A DNA stretch of 50,386 nucleotides from Bacteroidales bacterium (GTDB lineage: Bacteria > Bacteroidota > Bacteroidia > Bacteroidales > UBA932), in the NCBI GenBank assembly GCA_017634595.1, contig JAGBNC010000029.1:1-50386 (forward strand). The letters are read 5' to 3'. How positions within the stretch are numbered: position 1 is the first letter of the stretch; each line of letters starts with the position of its first letter. Positions 41,002-50,386 of this stretch are shown piece by piece. A model generated the notes under the pieces. It was not told the DNA's origin and ran no database searches. It was given only the letters and a program-made list of their open reading frames with translations. Position numbers and translations under genes: made by a program.

Positions 41002-41841
41002 ATGAATAATTCTCAAGAATTAAGCAGAATCGCCTCCCAGGTGCGCAGGGATATTGTCCGTATGGTCTGCGCAGCCAAATCCGGCCATCCGGGCGGCTCG
41101 CTGGGCATCACCGATGTGATGACAGCGCTTTATTTCAATGAAATGAAACACGATCCCGCCACCTGGACGCGCGGCGCAAAAGGCCAGGACGCCTTCATCA
41201 TTTCCGCAGGGCACCTCGCCCCGGTTTATTATTCAGTGCTTGCCCGCGCGGGCTATTTTCCTGTGAGTGAGCTGGGTACCCTCCGTAAGTTCGGCACCCG
41301 CCTGCAGGGACATCCGTGCATCACCGACGCCCTTCCCGGCGTATTCCAGAGTTCCGGTTCCCTTGGCCAGGGCCTTTCCTGCGCCGCCGGTATCGCTCTC
41401 GGCAAGAAGCTTGACGCCGAGAGCGAACGTGTCTATTGCCTCCTTGGCGACGGCGAGAGCGAGGAAGGACAGATTTGGGAAGCCGGTATGTGGGCTGCCC
41501 ATCACAAGCTCGACAATCTCATCGCCTTCACCGACTGGAACGGCCAGCAGATCGACGGTCCCGTGGAGGCCGTGGGCGGCGTTGGAGACCTGCGTGACAA
41601 GTGGACCGCCTTCGGCTGGGAAGTCATTGAGGCGGACGGACACGATTTTGATTCCATCCTTCAGGCTTTCGAGATTGCACACGCAGCAAACGGCAAGCCC
41701 AAGATGATACTGTTCCGTACCGAGATGGGACACGGAGTCGATTTTATGGCCGGTACGCACAAGTGGCACGGTAAGGCTCCAAGCGCCGAGCAGTGCGAGG
41801 AGGCCCTTAAGCAACTGGAGGAAACTTTAGGAGATTATTAG
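41002..41841 (+). CDS. Transketolase, N-terminal subunit
   Basis: This 279-residue protein covers the thiamine diphosphate-binding domain of transketolase, with the motif GDGESEEGQIWEA followed by the Asn of DWNGQQ. HPGGSLG and GSLGQGLS are substrate and cofactor contacts. Together with the next gene it moves two-carbon units between sugar phosphates in the non-oxidative pentose pathway. Split transketolases are well known in many anaerobes. One base separates the two genes. Confidence 0.94.
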   Translation: MNNSQELSRIASQVRRDIVRMVCAAKSGHPGGSLGITDVMTALYFNEMKHDPATWTRGAKGQDAFIISAGHLAPVYYSVLARAGYFPVSELGTLRKFGTRLQGHPCITDALPGVFQSSGSLGQGLSCAAGIALGKKLDAESERVYCLLGDGESEEGQIWEAGMWAAHHKLDNLIAFTDWNGQQIDGPVEAVGGVGDLRDKWTAFGWEVIEADGHDFDSILQAFEIAHAANGKPKMILFRTEMGHGVDFMAGTHKWHGKAPSAEQCEEALKQLEETLGDY

Positions 41842-41842
41842 T

Positions 41843-42796
41843 ATGAAGAAATACACTGACCAGGGTAAGGTAGATACCCGAAGCGGCTTCGGAGCGGGGC
41901 TCCTTGAGGCCGGACGCAAGGACAGCCGCGTCCTTGCACTTACCGCGGACCTTAAGGGCTCGCTCAAGATGGACGCTTTTGCGGCCGAATTCCCCGATAG
42001 ATTCATCCAATGCGGTATCGCTGAGGCCAATATGGTGGGCGCCGCAGCTGGTCTGGCAATTGCCGGCAAGATTCCGTTCATCGGCTCCTTCGCCGAGTTC
42101 GTCACAGGCCGTGTATACGACCAGCTCCGCCAGGAAGTGGCTTATGGCCACACCAATGTGAAAATCGCGTCTTCGCACGCCGGAATCACCCTGGGCGAGG
42201 ACGGCGCGACGCACCAGACTATGGAGGACATCGCCCTTATGCGCGCCCTTCCCGGTATGGCTGTCGTGGCTCCGTGCGACTTTAACCAGACCAAGCAGGC
42301 CACCATTGCCGCCGCCGAGTGGGACGGTCCCGTGTACCTTCGTTTCGGTCGCCCCGCGGTGCCCAATTTCACCGACCCTGACGCTCCCTTTGAGATCGGC
42401 AAGGTGTACAATATGAACGAGGGCAAGGACGTTACCATCCTGACCTGCGGCCACCTTGTGTGGGAGGCCCTGCAGGCCGCGGAAGCCCTTGAGGCTGAAG
42501 GCATCAGCGCCGAAGTGCTCAATGTGGCCACTATCAAGCCCCTCGACGAGGAGACCGTGCTCGCGTCTTTAAGGAAGACCCGTTGCGCCGTGGTGGCGGA
42601 GGAACACAATGCCGCCGGCGGTCTGGGTGAGGCCATCGCAAGCCTTGCCACGGCGAAACTGCCTACGGCAATTGAATTCGTGAACGGTCAGGACAAATTT
42701 GGCCAGTCGGGTACTCCCGCCGAGCTGATGAAGGCCTGGGGCTTCGACGCCGCACATCTGGCAGAGGCCGCTAAGAAGGCCATTGCACGTAAATAA
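41843..42796 (+). CDS. Transketolase, C-terminal subunit
   Basis: The 317-residue partner contains the pyrimidine-binding domain with the catalytic Glu in CGIAEANMVGAAAGLA, the phosphate-binding SHAGITLGEDGATHQ, and the C-terminal transketolase domain (VYNMNEGKDVTILTCGHL). It functions only with the N-terminal subunit. The cloverleaf-like palindrome starts 4 bp after its stop. Confidence 0.94.
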   Translation: MKKYTDQGKVDTRSGFGAGLLEAGRKDSRVLALTADLKGSLKMDAFAAEFPDRFIQCGIAEANMVGAAAGLAIAGKIPFIGSFAEFVTGRVYDQLRQEVAYGHTNVKIASSHAGITLGEDGATHQTMEDIALMRALPGMAVVAPCDFNQTKQATIAAAEWDGPVYLRFGRPAVPNFTDPDAPFEIGKVYNMNEGKDVTILTCGHLVWEALQAAEALEAEGISAEVLNVATIKPLDEETVLASLRKTRCAVVAEEHNAAGGLGEAIASLATAKLPTAIEFVNGQDKFGQSGTPAELMKAWGFDAAHLAEAAKKAIARK

Positions 42797-42800
42797 TTTA

Positions 42801-42942
42801 TTTCCAGCAGGGGGCAGGGGGGCTGGCTGCAGACTACGCCCCTTCGGGGCTATCCCTCCCATCGCGAGCGATGGGCCCCTCCCACTCACGGCTGCGTGGG
42901 CGCAGACGGTCTGCAGCCAGTCCCCCTGCCCCCTGCTGAAAT
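42801..42942. repeat. Cloverleaf-like palindromic element
   Basis: The outer arms 42801-42834 and 42909-42942 pair over about 33 bp with one mismatch and one bulge. Three hairpins lie inside: GCCCC-ttc-GGGGC (42838-42850), CCCATCGC-ga-GCGATGGG (42858-42875) and CCCAC...GTGGG (42881-42900). It fills the gap between the transketolase genes and the next plus-strand gene, so it is transcribed. The core CCCTCCCACTCACGGC (42877-42892) and GCAGACG (42902-42908) recur in the rsmA insert. Confidence 0.9.
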
Positions 42943-42956
42943 TGATAATACTTATT

Positions 42957-43418
42957 ATGCGATATTTCATTCGAGCGGTCAAATACTTCGTACAGCTGAT
43001 GGTGATACTTGCTCTTATCATCACCATACTAGTCGTTGCTAAAATAGTCCCAGGCGACATTTCATTGATATTCGTCAATGGCTATGACTCCCTCTGGCAG
43101 ATAGCGCTGCTCATGGCCGTCTTCGCTGCCATATACCCCCGCCTCGGATATGTACGTCGCCAGGCTCTGGTTCCGGGCTCGGATGAAGAAATTGAGCCGG
43201 TGCTGCGTCGTGTGATGCAAGCTCACGGCTATGTTGAAGAACCGGCCGCAAAAGACGGCACCAGGACATTCCGCAAGAAGTCCGCAGGTGACCGCCTCAC
43301 ACGCCTCTGGGAAGACCGCATCAGTGTGAGCCGCTGCGCCATGGGCTTCGAGCTCGAAGGCATAGGCCGTGACGTGACGCGCCTCTGCAACGCCCTGCGG
43401 GACAACTCTGGGCTTTAA
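42957..43418 (+). CDS. Small membrane protein of unknown function
   Basis: Start at MRYFIRAVKYFVQLMVILAL; the open frame before it runs through the palindrome and is not taken. The 153-residue product has two membrane helices (about 8-33 and 43-62) and a basic cytoplasmic part (PGSDEEIEPVLRRVMQAHGY, FRKKSAGDRLTRLWED). I do not recognise the family, though similar two-helix proteins occur in Bacteroidales. Confidence 0.75.
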   Translation: MRYFIRAVKYFVQLMVILALIITILVVAKIVPGDISLIFVNGYDSLWQIALLMAVFAAIYPRLGYVRRQALVPGSDEEIEPVLRRVMQAHGYVEEPAAKDGTRTFRKKSAGDRLTRLWEDRISVSRCAMGFELEGIGRDVTRLCNALRDNSGL

Positions 43419-43423
43419 TCCCT

Positions 43424-43852
43424 TTATTCGGCCCCTGCGGCCTCCCTTAATTTATCCATAAATTCTTTCGGGCTATAGACCGGCAAGGCTGTGTATGGCT
43501 CGAAATGTTTTTTGTTGTTGGTTACTATCACATCGCTCTCCATTTCTGCGGCTGAGATTTGAAGGGCGTCTTCAAAGTCAGGACATTTAGATTCCATAGC
43601 AAATGCTATGTCCATTGCTCCGAGTGAGATTATCTTCCATTCGCGGTAAAAAAGTTTAAACCGTTCTATCAAATCTTCTTTGGCTACGTACTTTAGCGAG
43701 CAGTAAGCCATGTCGGCAATGCTCAGACTGGTAATCCTGAAACGTATATTGGCATTACTGCCGAGATTTATCAGTTCGGTAGATTCCTTATGTGAAGGGC
43801 GTCCAGGCAGAAGAGTGTCCAATGCGACGTTAGTGTCAAGAAATACTCTCAT
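43424..43852 (-). CDS. PIN domain toxin (VapC-like)
   Basis: This 142-residue protein has the PIN acidic set: Asp6 in MRVFLDTNVALD, the Glu/Asp in CPDFEDALQ and the Asp before VIVTNNKKHF. PIN toxins cut RNA, often tRNA or 23S rRNA, when freed from the antitoxin. Its ATG overlaps the antitoxin stop as ATGA, the usual coupling. The target is unknown. Confidence 0.88.
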   Translation of the reverse strand: MRVFLDTNVALDTLLPGRPSHKESTELINLGSNANIRFRITSLSIADMAYCSLKYVAKEDLIERFKLFYREWKIISLGAMDIAFAMESKCPDFEDALQISAAEMESDVIVTNNKKHFEPYTALPVYSPKEFMDKLREAAGAE

Positions 43853-44127
43853 AATCCTTTACTTAAGATATAAGCCAACCTTTCATCATTATTGATGTCC
43901 TCCTTTGTGGGGCCGTTGTTGAATGCCAGTGCTTTAATTTCCGGGCGTATAGCAGCGGGGAACTCGATTTTAGGCCATTCAGGCTCCGCTGGAGCGACTT
44001 TCTCCAGCATTTCTTCGACTAGCCTGTTTAGGCTGACATCTTTTTGTTTTGCTTTGAGTTTCAGTCTTGCAACCAGCCCTTCGTCCAGGCGGAATGCTGT
44101 CTGTATCTTGCGTGTCGAGGTGTACAT
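43849..44127 (-). CDS. Antitoxin with ribbon-helix-helix-like N-terminus
   Basis: Start at MYTSTRKIQTAFRLDEGLVA, 16 residues into the longer open frame. The 92-residue product has an RHH-like N-terminus (TAFRLDEGLVARLKLKAKQK) and an acidic, Pro-rich tail (EPEWPKIEFP) suited to bind the PIN partner. It would bind its own promoter. A -7 box TAGTTTTG (minus, 44145-44152) and the inverted repeat at 44160-44185 stand just upstream. Confidence 0.82.
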   Translation of the reverse strand: MYTSTRKIQTAFRLDEGLVARLKLKAKQKDVSLNRLVEEMLEKVAPAEPEWPKIEFPAAIRPEIKALAFNNGPTKEDINNDERLAYILSKGL

Positions 44128-44144
44128 AATAACTATTGTTTCTG

Positions 44145-44185
44145 CAAAACTAAAGAAAGTATAACAGAATTGCAATAGTGTTATA
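44145..44185 (-). promoter_or_regulatory. Toxin-antitoxin promoter with inverted repeat
   Basis: Minus-strand TAGTTTTG (44145-44152) is the -7 box. TATAACA (44160-44166) and TGTTATA (44179-44185) form an inverted repeat separated by 12 bp, placed over the -33 region, as expected for an autoregulatory site. Binding by the antitoxin is inferred. Confidence 0.6.
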
Positions 44186-44264
44186 TATTATTTTACGTAT
44201 GGCGGTATAGGAAACAAGAGCATTTTTTATTAAATTTGCGGATAACCGTTTCTTAACCGATATC

Positions 44265-46865
44265 ATGAAAGGAATTATTCGTTTATTCGCTCTCGCGGCT
44301 TTCTCTGTAGCCGCCCTTGTCTCTTGCTCAAAGTCTTCTGATGGCACCGTTGGGCAACTGACTGAGTCTCTTGATGCTGGAGCCTGGGAATGCTCTCAGT
44401 GGATATCGGCGGCGGATGCTCCGGTAGTCACGGGCAAGGTGGAAAGTAAAAAAAACTGCCGTGCTGCTGACGGAGCCTCCTGGTTTGTGTCCACTGTGAC
44501 CAACGGCAAGAAAGTGACTTGCGCCAAGTGGATGACCACCGGCCTGGGTGTGTACGAATTGTACGTCAACGGGAAAGTGGTTGGCGCTGAGGTCCTTAAA
44601 CCTGGTTTTACCCATTTTGAGAAAACCAAGATCTCCTATACTTACGACGTGACCGATGCCTTCATCACGAAAGCAGGAGCCGCCAATCAGCTCTCCGCTC
44701 AGGTGACCCCTGGCTGGTGGGGCGACAAGATTATCACCCCTGCAGGCCACGAGGGCATGATAGGAAAGAAATGCGCTTTTCGCGCCGTGCTTGAACTCAG
44801 CTATACCGACGGCACTAAAGAATTCTTCGGCACCGATACTCAGAATTGGAAGGCCGGAATCGCCGGCCCCGTCAAGCACGCTGCCATTTTTGACGGCGAA
44901 GAGTATGACGCCCGCGAACTTCCTGGTTATGCCGCTCCGGAGAAGCTCGGTACTCCGGAGCTGAACACTGAGTTCCAGGGAGAAATAGTCCCGACCTGCG
45001 GAGCTGAGATTTATCTGCGTCCCGATATCGCCCTCAAACCAGTCCGCGCCTATACCTGGAGCGGAGTGGAGGGCAAGACCGAAGACGCCTATGGCAAAGT
45101 GATAATAACCAAAGAGTTCGCCTCCGGGGCCCCCATGAGTATCGCCCCCGGTGACACCCTTGTGGTTGACTTCGGACAAAACGCCTCCGCCGTGCCGTTC
45201 TTTGTGTTCAAGGCTGCTGAGGGCACCGAGCTTACGTGCCTCCCTGCAGAGATTCTTAACGACGGCAACGGCGCTAAGAGCCGCGGAATGGACGGACCCG
45301 AAGGCAGCTGCCACCGCACCAACCTTCGTGTTCCCGACCAGGGCATGATACTGAAATATACCTTCGGTGCGGCAGATGACTTTGTGACCTATCATCCACG
45401 CTGCACCTTCTTCGGCTACAGATATGTATCTATTACCGCCACTGGCGACGTGGAGATAAAGTCGTTGGAATCTGTCCCGGTATCTTCAATCACAGCCGCT
45501 CTCGAAACGGGCCGCATCACCACCGGAGACGAAAGCATCAACAAACTGATATCCAATACTATTTGGGGACAGCGTTCTAACTATCTGTCGGTTCCTACCG
45601 ACTGCCCGCAGCGTAACGAGCGCCTGGGCTGGACGGCAGATACCCAGGTATTCAGCGAGACCGGATCTTTCTTTGCCAACACCGATGCTTTCTTCCACAA
45701 GTGGATGCGCGACATGCGCGACACTCAGTTGCCGTCCGGCGGCTATCCCGGGGTGGCTCCTCTCGCCCAGTACGGCGCGCTGCCCAATTCCATGTCCCGC
45801 CTCGGCTGGGCCGACGCCGGCGTCATTGTGCCCTGGACCATCTACAAGCAATTTGCCGATACCGCCATTGTCAGAGAGAACTGGGAATCCATGGAACTGT
45901 GGATGAACCATATCAACGCAGTGAAATACGATCACGCTTCTCTGGCTGACGAAAACGGTAACTACCAGTGGGCCGACTGGCTCAGCTATGAACCTCTCGA
46001 GTCCAGCGGCGGCGGTGCGTTTGTGCGCGATGCCTCAGGCCACCGTGTCCCGCGCCCCGAGGCACTTGAGTATTGGAACTATCTCTGTGCTTCATACTGG
46101 GCCATAGATGCTGCAATGATGGCAGATATGGCGCGTGTGGCAGGCGGCCGCGGTGAAGACTATGAAAATATGGTAAACGTTGCAAGGACGTACCTTAAGG
46201 AGACATTCCTGAATGACGATGGCACCTTCAAGTTGGAAATACTCAATACCATGCAGACCCCTGCTCTCTTTGCCCTCCGGAACAAACTCGTTGACGGGGA
46301 GGCCCGTGAGGCCATGATCACTCGCCTTCGCGAGAATTTCACCGCCCATGACGGCTGCCTGCAGACAGGATTCCTAGGTACCTCGATATTGATGCAGACG
46401 CTAACCGACAACGGCTGTGCGGACCTGGCCTGGGATCTGCTCTTCCAGCGTAAGAATCCCAGCTGGCTGTATTCTGTTGACAACGGCGCCACCACCATCT
46501 GGGAGCGCTGGAACAGCTACATGATTGAAAAGGGTATGGGACCCAAGGGCATGAACAGCTTCAACCATTATGCTTATGGCTGTGTGTGCCAGTGGATTTG
46601 GGAGACCGTGGCGGGTATCGCAGCCGATCCTGACTGCCCTGGTTTCAGACACATCATCATGAAACCGGTACCCGACAAGCGTCTTGGATATATCAAGGCT
46701 GAGTACCCTTCAGCCGCGGGCCTTATCAAGAGCGCCTGGCGTTATGACGGCGACACCTGGACCTGGGATTTCACTGTGCCCGAAGGAGCCGTGGCCACCG
46801 TCACCTTGCCCGGCGAATCAGAGTCCAACGACTATCAAGCCGGCAGCTATACTATAGTCAAATAA
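44265..46865 (+). CDS. Alpha-L-rhamnosidase (GH78), lipoprotein
   Basis: This 866-residue protein has a lipoprotein signal (lipobox Cys21 in AALVSC). It has N-terminal beta-sandwich domains with LGVYELYVNGKVVG and the GH78 (alpha/alpha)6 barrel with PTDCPQRNERLGWTADTQ (from about 444) and TTIWERWNSY (Glu747, probable base). It frees terminal L-rhamnose from plant pectin side chains, flavonoid glycosides or bacterial polysaccharides. It is paired with a GH3 gene 13 bp downstream; no SusC/SusD or regulator is adjacent. TAAATTTG at 44231-44238 is the likely -7 box. Confidence 0.93.
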   Translation: MKGIIRLFALAAFSVAALVSCSKSSDGTVGQLTESLDAGAWECSQWISAADAPVVTGKVESKKNCRAADGASWFVSTVTNGKKVTCAKWMTTGLGVYELYVNGKVVGAEVLKPGFTHFEKTKISYTYDVTDAFITKAGAANQLSAQVTPGWWGDKIITPAGHEGMIGKKCAFRAVLELSYTDGTKEFFGTDTQNWKAGIAGPVKHAAIFDGEEYDARELPGYAAPEKLGTPELNTEFQGEIVPTCGAEIYLRPDIALKPVRAYTWSGVEGKTEDAYGKVIITKEFASGAPMSIAPGDTLVVDFGQNASAVPFFVFKAAEGTELTCLPAEILNDGNGAKSRGMDGPEGSCHRTNLRVPDQGMILKYTFGAADDFVTYHPRCTFFGYRYVSITATGDVEIKSLESVPVSSITAALETGRITTGDESINKLISNTIWGQRSNYLSVPTDCPQRNERLGWTADTQVFSETGSFFANTDAFFHKWMRDMRDTQLPSGGYPGVAPLAQYGALPNSMSRLGWADAGVIVPWTIYKQFADTAIVRENWESMELWMNHINAVKYDHASLADENGNYQWADWLSYEPLESSGGGAFVRDASGHRVPRPEALEYWNYLCASYWAIDAAMMADMARVAGGRGEDYENMVNVARTYLKETFLNDDGTFKLEILNTMQTPALFALRNKLVDGEAREAMITRLRENFTAHDGCLQTGFLGTSILMQTLTDNGCADLAWDLLFQRKNPSWLYSVDNGATTIWERWNSYMIEKGMGPKGMNSFNHYAYGCVCQWIWETVAGIAADPDCPGFRHIIMKPVPDKRLGYIKAEYPSAAGLIKSAWRYDGDTWTWDFTVPEGAVATVTLPGESESNDYQAGSYTIVK

Positions 46866-46878
46866 TAATTACCTCAAT

Positions 46879-48930
46879 ATGAAACGAACATTGCTTTTAA
46901 CCGTTCTGCTGCTTTCCGCCTTTGCTGCGCAGGCACAGATTCAGATTACCCGCGAAGACCGTGAAAGGGCAGAGGCTCTTGTGGAGCAGATGACCCTTCA
47001 AGAAAAGTGTGCCCTGATAACCGGACAGGACGATGGCTTCCATACCGCCGCCATCGAGCGGCTTGGCATTCCGGCCGTACGTATGGCTGACGGTCCTCAA
47101 GGCGTTAGGAATAAGACTCATAGCACATATTATCCCTGCGGCATCAGCCTCGCCGCATCGTTCAATCGCTCCGTAGCGCACGGAGTCGGGACCGGCATTG
47201 GCTGGGACGCCTCAGCGCGCGGGGTGCGCGTCATGCTCTGTCCGGGAGTCAACATCTACCGTTCTCCCCTCTGCGGTCGCAATTTCGAATACTATGGTGA
47301 AGATCCTTATCTTGCCAGTGAGACGGCCGTCCAATACATACGAGGCATCCAGGAGCAGAGGGTTATAGCTACCATCAAGCACTTTGCCCTTAACAATCAG
47401 GAATATGACCGCCACGGAACCGCTTCGCTGGCCGACGAACGCACCATCAACGAGATTTATTTCCCTACCTTCCGCAAGGCTGTCGAACAGGCGCGCGTAG
47501 GTGCTGTCATGACAAGTTACAACCCCGTGAACGGCATTCATGCTCCTGAGAACCAATGGTTGCTCGGACAGCTCCGCGGATGGGGGCACGATGGTATAGT
47601 GATGTCTGACTGGACTTCTACTTACACTACTCTGGGATGCTTGACAAGCAGTCTCGATCTGGAAATGCCTAAGGATTATGTCCTTAACTATGAAGCTGTG
47701 AGCGAACTGGTTAAGAACGGCACCGTGGATGAATCTCTGGTAGATCAGAAGTGTATCCGAATACTCCAGACTTTCGCTGCTTACGGCCTCCTGGATCTTC
47801 CCATGCAGAACGAAAGCATACCTGAGAACAATCCCGCCTCACGTCAGAAGGCCTACGAGGCTGCCCTTGAGGGACCGGTGCTGCTCAAGAACGACGGTAT
47901 CCTCCCCATCAAGGCTGCCAAGAACAACAATATTGTGGTTCTTGGTCCCAACGCCGACATTATTCCCTATGGCGGCGGCTCCGGACGCATGGATCCTATC
48001 GAAGGCACAACCACAACTCTTTGGCAGGGTATTGCAGCTCTTGGAAAGAACTACAAAGCCAGCTTGATGGATTGGCAGAATATCGACGAAGCGGCACTTG
48101 CCAAGGCATCTGCCGTCATTGTGTCCGTTGGCTTCAACCACGACACAGAGAAGGAAGGCGCCGACCGTACATATTCTCTCCCTAAGGGTCAGAACGAGCT
48201 CATAGCACGCGTTGCCGCGTTGAATCCTAATGTTATTGTGGTGGCCAACAGCGGTGGAGAGTTTGATGTTGCGCCTTGGCTTGGCAATGTGAAGGCCCTG
48301 CTGATGGCCTGGTATGCAGGTCAGGAGAGCGGCCGCGCCCTTGCTGCCATCATCTCCGGCGCCGTTTCCCCTTCGGGCCGCCTTCCTTTCACTTTCTGGG
48401 GCTCGGAGGAGAAGAATCCTGCCGCTAAGTATTATCATACTTTCGTGCCCGTGGTTAATCAGCACCGCAAGAACCGCGACGTCCAGCCGTATTCCTTGTA
48501 CAACGAGGGTATTTTCCTGGGCTACAGAGCTGTGGGACATTCTGCCGCCGAACCTCTGTTCCCCTTCGGCTTCGGCCTCAGCTATGGCAGCTTCGAGTAT
48601 TCCGCCGGAGAGCTTGAGACGCTTCCGTATGGATATCGTGTCACCTTTACCGTCAAGAACACTGGCCGCGCAGCCGCTTCAGAGGTAGCTCAGGTGTATG
48701 TGTCTGCAGTGAAACCCGCAGTAGAACGTCCTGCCAGAGAGCTTAAAGGGTTCGAGAAGCTTACTCTTGCCCCCGGTGAGTCCAAGAAGGTAAGTATTTT
48801 GCTTACAAGCGGCTCATTTGCCCGTTACAGCGCTGCACAGCATGACTGGGTGGTTGACAAAGGGGCGTACAACGTGATTGTAGGCCGCTCTTCAGCGGAT
48901 TCGCAGATTGAACTTAGCGTGAAGCTGTAG
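46879..48930 (+). CDS. Glycoside hydrolase family 3 (beta-glycosidase)
   Basis: This 683-residue exported enzyme has a signal peptide (MKRTLLLTVLLLSAFAAQAQ) and the GH3 N-terminal barrel with VRMADGPQGVR. KHFALNNQEYDR carries the KHF motif, and the nucleophile is Asp244 in GIVMSDWTS. The second alpha/beta domain holds GPNADIIPYGGGSGRM, and a C-terminal Fn3-like domain follows. It lacks a PA14 insert. It removes terminal beta-linked glucose or xylose. Next to GH78 it would trim the product left after rhamnose removal, as for rutinosides or neohesperidosides (inference). Confidence 0.94.
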   Translation: MKRTLLLTVLLLSAFAAQAQIQITREDRERAEALVEQMTLQEKCALITGQDDGFHTAAIERLGIPAVRMADGPQGVRNKTHSTYYPCGISLAASFNRSVAHGVGTGIGWDASARGVRVMLCPGVNIYRSPLCGRNFEYYGEDPYLASETAVQYIRGIQEQRVIATIKHFALNNQEYDRHGTASLADERTINEIYFPTFRKAVEQARVGAVMTSYNPVNGIHAPENQWLLGQLRGWGHDGIVMSDWTSTYTTLGCLTSSLDLEMPKDYVLNYEAVSELVKNGTVDESLVDQKCIRILQTFAAYGLLDLPMQNESIPENNPASRQKAYEAALEGPVLLKNDGILPIKAAKNNNIVVLGPNADIIPYGGGSGRMDPIEGTTTTLWQGIAALGKNYKASLMDWQNIDEAALAKASAVIVSVGFNHDTEKEGADRTYSLPKGQNELIARVAALNPNVIVVANSGGEFDVAPWLGNVKALLMAWYAGQESGRALAAIISGAVSPSGRLPFTFWGSEEKNPAAKYYHTFVPVVNQHRKNRDVQPYSLYNEGIFLGYRAVGHSAAEPLFPFGFGLSYGSFEYSAGELETLPYGYRVTFTVKNTGRAAASEVAQVYVSAVKPAVERPARELKGFEKLTLAPGESKKVSILLTSGSFARYSAAQHDWVVDKGAYNVIVGRSSADSQIELSVKL

Positions 48931-48952
48931 CTGGCTTAGACCGCTTTGATTT

Positions 48953-48983
48953 GAGCGACGGGGTTGTAACGGCCCCGTCGCTC
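48953..48983 (+). terminator. Hairpin after the GH3 gene
   Basis: GAGCGACGGGG (48953-48963) and CCCCGTCGCTC (48973-48983) form a perfect 11-bp stem with a 9-nt loop, 22 bp after the stop. An AT-rich stretch but no U-run follows. It separates the glycosidase unit from the rRNA promoter. Confidence 0.75.
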
Positions 48984-49046
48984 CTATATTATATAAGCCA
49001 TGCCGCTCGCTGCGGAAAAAATATTTTGAAAAAAGTTTTAAAAAAA

Positions 49047-49077
49047 TTTGGTGAGTAAAAAAAAATGTGTACCTTTG
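49047..49077 (+). promoter_or_regulatory. Strong rRNA-type promoter
   Basis: TTTG (49047-49050), 19 bp, TACCTTTG (49070-49077), preceded by A/T tracts that resemble an UP element. A leader with a C4/G4 hairpin (about 49081-49102) and rRNA-leader-like sequence follows for about 190 nt into 23S rRNA. Confidence 0.85.
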
Positions 49078-49266
49078 CATCCCCTTCGGAAACGAGGGGG
49101 TTTGAAAACAAGAGTTCATTGACAATACTGAGAGAGATAACGAGGTAAAAAGAGATTAATAGTCTGTAATAAATCGAAGTTTTTTCGAGTTGTTAGGGCT
49201 ACAATTTCAAAGGCAAAACGAGTAACACGAGACGTTTAATAAGTCGTCAAGTGTGATTCACAAGAA

Positions 49267-50386
<1,120 letters not shown>

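Noticed and set aside
42801-42942. Riboswitch or tRNA-like gene
   Set aside because: The cloverleaf shape lacks tRNA consensus bases and matches no aptamer I know; the long perfect stem fits a palindromic element better.
42783-42956. In-frame upstream extension of the small membrane protein
   Set aside because: It translates the palindromic element; the ATG at 42957 directly begins a membrane helix and gives a normal protein.

Overview
The window looks like a chromosomal segment of an uncultivated Bacteroidales (Bacteroidota), probably a gut or animal-associated lineage. The signs are promoters of the Bacteroidota form (TTTG, about 19 bp, TAnnTTTG), few Shine-Dalgarno sites, a NigD-like lipoprotein, an S46 dipeptidyl-peptidase, a split transketolase, an EF-G2-type paralogue, and a secreted GH78/GH3 pair. 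The species cannot be named from the sequence alone.

Layout. (1) 1-5505 is an accessory strip: a cut-off GT2 glycosyltransferase, a Fic protein behind two repeat arrays, a GNAT enzyme, then a graveyard of a doubly deleted DNA methyltransferase, an AAA/DUF4143 ATPase broken by an inversion, and a frameshifted gene tail. (2) 5570-8617 holds tRNA-Ser(GCT) and a large modular surface lipoprotein. (3) 8975-16184 is one tight minus-strand run, cdaA-mutS2-manC-pepP-fabG-comF, closed by a long palindrome. (4) 16243-24018 is core metabolism: murA and murB (peptidoglycan precursor), thrA-dapB-dapA (aspartate to lysine/threonine, feeding peptidoglycan meso-DAP), and aspS. (5) 24181-28999 has a peptidase S51/ATP-grasp fusion, a G-domain-degenerate EF-G paralogue and two small regulators. 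(6) 29056-33680 is a plus-strand run rnhB-S46 peptidase-mrp-rsmA; rsmA carries an in-frame palindromic insertion. (7) 33655-37700 has a vWA lipoprotein and a NigD-like lipoprotein/ECF sigma/membrane-plus-beta-barrel cassette. (8) 37812-44127 has tRNA-Pro, mdh, lepA, split transketolase, a cloverleaf-like palindrome and a PIN toxin-antitoxin pair. (9) 44265-48930 is a rhamnosidase/beta-glycosidase pair. (10) 49047 to the end is a strong rRNA promoter reading directly into 23S rRNA with no 16S or tRNA genes before it.

The points most worth following up are a family of cloverleaf-folding palindromic elements, one of which sits in frame inside rsmA; the single-chain S51 peptidase plus ATP-grasp ligase; the NigD/sigma/trans-envelope cassette; the 23S gene with its own promoter; MurA with Asp in place of the catalytic Cys; and the EF-G paralogue lacking the catalytic His.
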